This document shows, piece after piece, positions 5,052 to 8,403 of a stretch of DNA of 8,403 nt. Origin of the DNA: Methanosaeta sp. NSP1 (GTDB lineage: Archaea; Halobacteriota; Methanosarcinia; Methanotrichales; Methanotrichaceae); NCBI GenBank assembly GCA_002256595.1, contig NOLC01000248.1, forward strand, positions 1-8,403. The letters are read 5' to 3'. How positions within the stretch are numbered: position 1 is the first letter of the stretch; each line of letters starts with the position of its first letter. The notes below the pieces were generated by a model. The model worked only from the letters and a program-made list of their open reading frames with translations. It was not told the origin of the DNA and did not search any database. A program made the translations under genes and the position numbers.

Positions 5052-7019
5052 ATGGATGCAAAGCACCAGATATATAGTCAAGAAGGATTTAAATATGATA
5101 TGAGGGCAGAAAAATTGACCTCTGATGACGAGCAAAGTAAGCTGCTTGGGGATATCGATTTTAGTGATACCAGCAGCATAACCGTGCCTGAGAATCTTGT
5201 AGATCAGGTGATCGGCCAGGATGATGCAGTAGAAGTGATAAAAAAGGCAGCACGTCAGAGACGACATGTCATGCTCATAGGATCGCCGGGAACGGGCAAA
5301 TCCATGCTGGGCAAGGCCATGAGCGAGCTTCTTCCTGTGGAAGAGCTTCAGGATGTGCTGGTCTATGCCAATCCCGAGGACAACAATACTCCACGGGTTC
5401 GGGTGGTGCCTGCAGGCCGGGGCAAGCAGATAGTCGATGCCCAGAAGATGGAAGCCAGAAAGAAGGTCCAGACCCGCAATATGTTCCTCATGATCATCGT
5501 CATGGCCCTGATAGTTTATTCCTACTACACCGGCCAGCTTCTCTTCGGAGTCATAGCTGCCGCGCTCATTTTCCTATCGCTGCGCTATATGCTGCCCAAA
5601 GAGGATGCCATGGTCCCCAAGCTTCTGGTGGACAACAACAGCAAGAAGAAGGCACCTTATGTGGATGCCACCGGGGCTCACGCCGGCGCTCTCTTGGGCG
5701 ACGTCCGCCATGATCCCTTCCAGTCTGGCGGCCTGGAGACTCCCTCTCACGAGAGGGTGGAATGCGGAGCCATTCACAAGGCCCACCGGGGAGTTCTCTT
5801 CATAGACGAGGTCAATACTCTCCGCCCGGAGTCGCAGCAGAGCCTGCTTACCGCTCTGCAGGAAGGGGAGTACCCCATTACCGGCCAGAGCGAGAGAAGC
5901 TCCGGGGCGCTGGTTAGAACCGAGCCCGTGCCCTGTAATTTCATTATGATTGCTGCTGGGAACCTGGATGCAGTTCAGGGAATGCACCCCGCCTTGCGAT
6001 CGCGCATAAAGGGCTACGGGTATGAGGTCTACATGAGAGATACCATGGATGACACCATGGAGAACAGGAACAAGCTCATCCGGTTTGTGGCCCAGGAGAT
6101 TGTAAGAGACGGAAAGATCCCCCATTTTACCAGGGACGCCGTGGCCGAGATCATGCGGGAGGCCAAGAGGCGATCGGGCAGAAAGGGACAGCTCACTCTT
6201 ATGCTGCGCGATTTGGGCGGCTTGATCAGAGTTTCCGGAGATGTGGCTCGCGCCAATGGTACCGGCTTGACCGAGGTGGACCATGTCATGCAGGCCAAGA
6301 AGATGGCAAGGTCGGTTGAGCAGCAGTTGGCTGACCGCTATATGGAAAGGCGCAAGGACTACAGCATGATCCACTCCACTGGAGACGAGGTGGGCAGAGT
6401 CAATGGTCTGGCAGTCATGGGCGACTCGGGAATAGTCTTGCCCATAATGGCTGAGATCACCCCGGCCCAGTCCAGTGAAGAGGGCAAGATCATAGCCACG
6501 GGCAAGCTGCAAGAGATCGCCAGGGAGGCAGTAACCAATGTCTCAGTGCTGATCAAGAAATTTTTGGGCGAGGACATCACCAAGAAGGATGTGCATATCC
6601 AGTTCATAGGCACATATGAGGGCGTGGAAGGGGACAGTGCTTCCATCTCCATTGCCACCGCAGTCATATCGGCCATGGAAGGGGTGCCGGTCAAGCAAAC
6701 TGTGGCCATGACCGGATCGCTCTCGGTAAGAGGAGACGTTATGCCTGTTGGTGGGGTGACCCAGAAGATCGAGGCTGCGGCCCAGGCGGGCATCAAGACG
6801 GTGCTCATTCCCAAAGCCAATCTTGGAGATGTGCTGATTGACGAGGCCTTCAAGGGCAAGATCGAGATCATTCCTGTCTCCGATATCAGCGAGGTATTCG
6901 AGTATGCCATGGGTGGGCAGAGGAACCGGCTGATTGAGAAGCTGAAGAGGTTTGCCACAGAGAAGAAGATCGGCATCATCCTGCCGGAGAGCATCCCTAC
7001 CCCCAGCCGGAGCATTTAA
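5052..7019 (+). CDS. lonB: Archaeal LonB, membrane-anchored ATP-dependent Lon protease
   Basis: This 655-residue protein degrades unfolded and regulatory proteins at the inner face of the cytoplasmic membrane. The AAA+ module begins at VPENLVDQVIGQDDA, with Walker A GSPGTGKS (77-84). As in all LonB proteins, two membrane helices (about 144-160 and 164-183, FLMIIVMALIV and LLFGVIAAALIFLSL) are inserted before Walker B GVLFIDEVNTL (D252, E253). The C-terminal protease domain holds GDSAS with catalytic Ser529 (Asp528 before it) and GGVTQKIEAA with Lys572. The 43-residue Ser-Lys spacing matches Lon proteases. There is no N-terminal LAN domain, as expected for the archaeal type. ATG 5052 has GAGGA ten bases upstream. 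ATG 5100 (Met17), behind AT-rich sequence, is an alternative and would give an N-terminus nearer the usual length. The gene ends in a tandem TAATAA five bases before tldD. It is probably an operon partner of the Cdc48 ATPase. Confidence 0.96.
   Translation: MDAKHQIYSQEGFKYDMRAEKLTSDDEQSKLLGDIDFSDTSSITVPENLVDQVIGQDDAVEVIKKAARQRRHVMLIGSPGTGKSMLGKAMSELLPVEELQDVLVYANPEDNNTPRVRVVPAGRGKQIVDAQKMEARKKVQTRNMFLMIIVMALIVYSYYTGQLLFGVIAAALIFLSLRYMLPKEDAMVPKLLVDNNSKKKAPYVDATGAHAGALLGDVRHDPFQSGGLETPSHERVECGAIHKAHRGVLFIDEVNTLRPESQQSLLTALQEGEYPITGQSERSSGALVRTEPVPCNFIMIAAGNLDAVQGMHPALRSRIKGYGYEVYMRDTMDDTMENRNKLIRFVAQEIVRDGKIPHFTRDAVAEIMREAKRRSGRKGQLTLMLRDLGGLIRVSGDVARANGTGLTEVDHVMQAKKMARSVEQQLADRYMERRKDYSMIHSTGDEVGRVNGLAVMGDSGIVLPIMAEITPAQSSEEGKIIATGKLQEIAREAVTNVSVLIKKFLGEDITKKDVHIQFIGTYEGVEGDSASISIATAVISAMEGVPVKQTVAMTGSLSVRGDVMPVGGVTQKIEAAAQAGIKTVLIPKANLGDVLIDEAFKGKIEIIPVSDISEVFEYAMGGQRNRLIEKLKRFATEKKIGIILPESIPTPSRSI
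5069..5077 (+). promoter_or_regulatory. Possible internal TATA box for lonB
   Basis: GATATATAG lies in an unusually AT-rich stretch (5069-5100) inside the first codons of the annotated lonB. Its centre is about 27 bases before ATG 5100, the spacing expected for a leaderless transcript starting at Met17. It may only be AT-rich coding sequence. Confidence 0.25.
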
Positions 7020-7024
7020 TAACC

Positions 7025-8350
7025 ATGGCCGGGAGCCCAGAGTTTTATGACATCAGGGTCCTGCGGGGCAGCAGGACCAGGATAGTTCTTGATAACGGCA
7101 AGCTGGAGGAAATCTCCCAGGCCCCTTTCCAGGGAGCGGCAGTGCGAGCGCTATCCGGCGGGGCCTGGGGATTTGTGACCACGGACAGCGTGGACAATCT
7201 GGGACCTGAGATCGATTCGGCCCGCATCATGGCCCGGAAGATCGACCGGCAGGAGGATTTTCGGCTGGCACCGGCCATGCCGGGAAAAAGCATGGTCGTG
7301 CCGGTCAAAAAAGATCCCAAGGACCTCTCTTTGGAGGAGAAGGTAGCTCTTTTGCGGGAGATTGAGGATGCAGCGAAAGTCAAAGGCGTCTCATCCACCC
7401 AGGCGGTTTACATGGAATCGGATCTGGCTCTACATTATCAGAACTCCGAAGGGCTGGATCTGGAGTCGAGGATGACCCGCATGGGCTTTTTCATCAGCGC
7501 CGTGGCCAGCAGAAATGGCATTTACCAGACGGATGGAGAAGGGCGCTCAGGCGTGGGCGGCCTGGAAGTTTTGGAGAAGCATGATCCGGTTGCGCTGGCC
7601 AGGGAGGTGGGAGAGATGGCTGTGGCTCTCCTGGATGCGGCTGTGCCCAAAGGCGGGACTTATCCTGTAGTTCTGGATCAGGAGCTGGCCGGTGTCTTTG
7701 TGCATGAGGCTGTGGGCCATGCCACGGAGGCGGATATCGTCCTGGAGGGCGACTCCTGTCTGGAGGGCAAACTCGGCCAGAGGATAGGCTCGGATCTGGT
7801 CACAGTCAAGGATGATCCCAGCCTGATGCAAAACGGCTATTACCCCTTTGATGATGAGGGCAGTTTGGCCCAGGAGACGGTGCTGGTGGAGAGCGGCATT
7901 CTGCGCTCCTATCTCAACTCCCGGGAGACAGCGGCACGATTGGGCGGCACTCCCAGAAACGCCCGCTCGGAAGGAATTGACCGGCCCGTTGTCAGGATGA
8001 GCAATACCTACATCGCCAATGGCGAATGGAAGCTGGAGGAGATCCTGGAGGAGTTAGGAGACGGGGTCTACCTGGCCGGCAGCCGTGGGGGCCAGGTGAG
8101 CACAGGCGAAGGCGTATTCCAGTTCAATGCCAAGAGGGGCTACCTGGTGGAAGACGGCGAGAAGAAGGGACTCTTGCGAGATGTCTCCCTCTCGGGAAAG
8201 ATACTGGAGACCCTGATGCATGTCAAAGCTGTGGGCAACGATCTCAGGTTCAACAGCGGCCGCTGCGGCAAGGCGGGGCAGCTTGTTCCCGTGAGCGACG
8301 GATCGCCGCACCTGCTGGTGGGGCAGGCCACAGTGGGTGGGGCGGGATAG
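7025..8350 (+). CDS. tldD: TldD-family zinc metalloprotease (peptidase family U62/M103)
   Basis: This 441-residue protein is a TldD subunit. With its partner TldE/PmbA it forms a protease whose enclosed chamber cleaves unfolded or small peptides, known in bacteria for CcdA degradation and microcin B17 maturation. The catalytic zinc motif HEAVGH is at 227-232 (HExxxH, H227, E228, H232), within VFVHEAVGHATEAD. The usual C-terminal block has Cys414 (RCGKAGQLVPVSDGSPHLLV), the expected third zinc ligand, and ends at TVGGAG, the normal family end. The length fits archaeal members. Having the HExxxH motif marks it as TldD rather than TldE, which lacks it. ATG 7025 follows the lonB stop by five bases with no strong ribosome site (GGAG is 12 bases away), so translational coupling is likely. 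The TldE partner is not in the window; it may lie downstream or elsewhere. Confidence 0.95.
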   Translation: MAGSPEFYDIRVLRGSRTRIVLDNGKLEEISQAPFQGAAVRALSGGAWGFVTTDSVDNLGPEIDSARIMARKIDRQEDFRLAPAMPGKSMVVPVKKDPKDLSLEEKVALLREIEDAAKVKGVSSTQAVYMESDLALHYQNSEGLDLESRMTRMGFFISAVASRNGIYQTDGEGRSGVGGLEVLEKHDPVALAREVGEMAVALLDAAVPKGGTYPVVLDQELAGVFVHEAVGHATEADIVLEGDSCLEGKLGQRIGSDLVTVKDDPSLMQNGYYPFDDEGSLAQETVLVESGILRSYLNSRETAARLGGTPRNARSEGIDRPVVRMSNTYIANGEWKLEEILEELGDGVYLAGSRGGQVSTGEGVFQFNAKRGYLVEDGEKKGLLRDVSLSGKILETLMHVKAVGNDLRFNSGRCGKAGQLVPVSDGSPHLLVGQATVGGAG

Positions 8351-8375
8351 TCCTTCGATGGCTCAATTTAAGTTC

Positions 8376-8397
8376 TCTTTTGGTTCTCCTGCTTTTT
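8376..8397 (+). terminator. T-rich transcription end after tldD
   Basis: A pyrimidine-rich stretch with TTTT at 8378-8381 and TTTTT at 8393-8397 follows the tldD stop by about 28 bases. Archaeal polymerase terminates on such T tracts without needing a hairpin. No hairpin is seen. It would close the operon, but read-through to a following gene cannot be judged because the window ends. Confidence 0.4.
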
Positions 8398-8403
8398 ACT
8401 AAA

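Noticed and set aside
5574..6512. Open frame of 312 codons on the minus strand, antisense to lonB
   Set aside because: Its translation has no recognisable domain and is His/Leu/Gly-rich as expected from the reverse of GC-rich codons. It lies wholly inside the well-supported lonB.
8358..8402. 14-codon plus-strand frame after tldD (MAQFKFSFGSPAFY, then TAA)
   Set aside because: Too short, no ribosome site, and it coincides with the T-rich tract more simply read as a terminator.
1..8403. CRISPR arrays, insertion sequences, tRNA or rRNA genes, phage or defence genes
   Set aside because: No spaced direct repeats, transposase motifs, terminal inverted repeats or tRNA-like cloverleaf were seen. 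All long coding stretches are explained by housekeeping or protein quality-control genes.

Overview
The window reads as chromosome from a methanogenic euryarchaeon. Three things point to Archaea: a CTP-dependent riboflavin kinase, a membrane-anchored LonB protease, and a Cdc48/VCP-type double AAA+ ATPase. Frequent ATA and AGG/AGA codons in a fairly GC-rich background, a secreted TPR protein and a small di-histidine membrane protein would fit Methanothrix (Methanosaeta) or a near relative. That genus-level guess is an inference from style, not a measured match.

Left part, minus strand (1-1616): ribK (1616-1248), then 82 bases later a secreted TPR-repeat protein that runs off the left edge. The TPR gene is interrupted near 835. 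Its N-terminal signal peptide and first repeats are in one frame (from 1165), and the rest is in another frame from about 834 to base 1. The repeat period shows that about five residues are missing at the junction, which a 14-base deletion would explain exactly.

Middle, plus strand (1813-2115): a roughly 100-residue three-helix membrane protein with two histidines 14 residues apart in one helix. This spacing is typical of b-heme-binding membrane proteins and of the DUF4405 type.

Right part, plus strand (about 2131-8397): what looks like one protein-quality-control operon. A promoter (TATA near 2133-2142) is followed by a palindromic operator (2150-2173), a Phr-like winged-helix heat-shock regulator (2185-2811), a Cdc48-type unfoldase (2821-5037), membrane LonB protease (5052-7019) and the metalloprotease TldD (7025-8350). 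The gaps are 9, 14 and 5 bases, and a T-rich stretch follows the last gene. In Pyrococcus furiosus, Phr is the archaeal heat-shock repressor and controls an AAA+ ATPase gene among others. Here the regulator sits directly upstream of such an ATPase, and the operator fits the Phr consensus, as I recall it, with exact spacing. The simplest reading is a self-repressing stress operon: the repressor controls its own promoter and, by read-through, an unfoldase, a membrane protease and a small-peptide protease. This regulatory model is the most interesting proposal in the window. It rests on motif and context reading and has not been tested.
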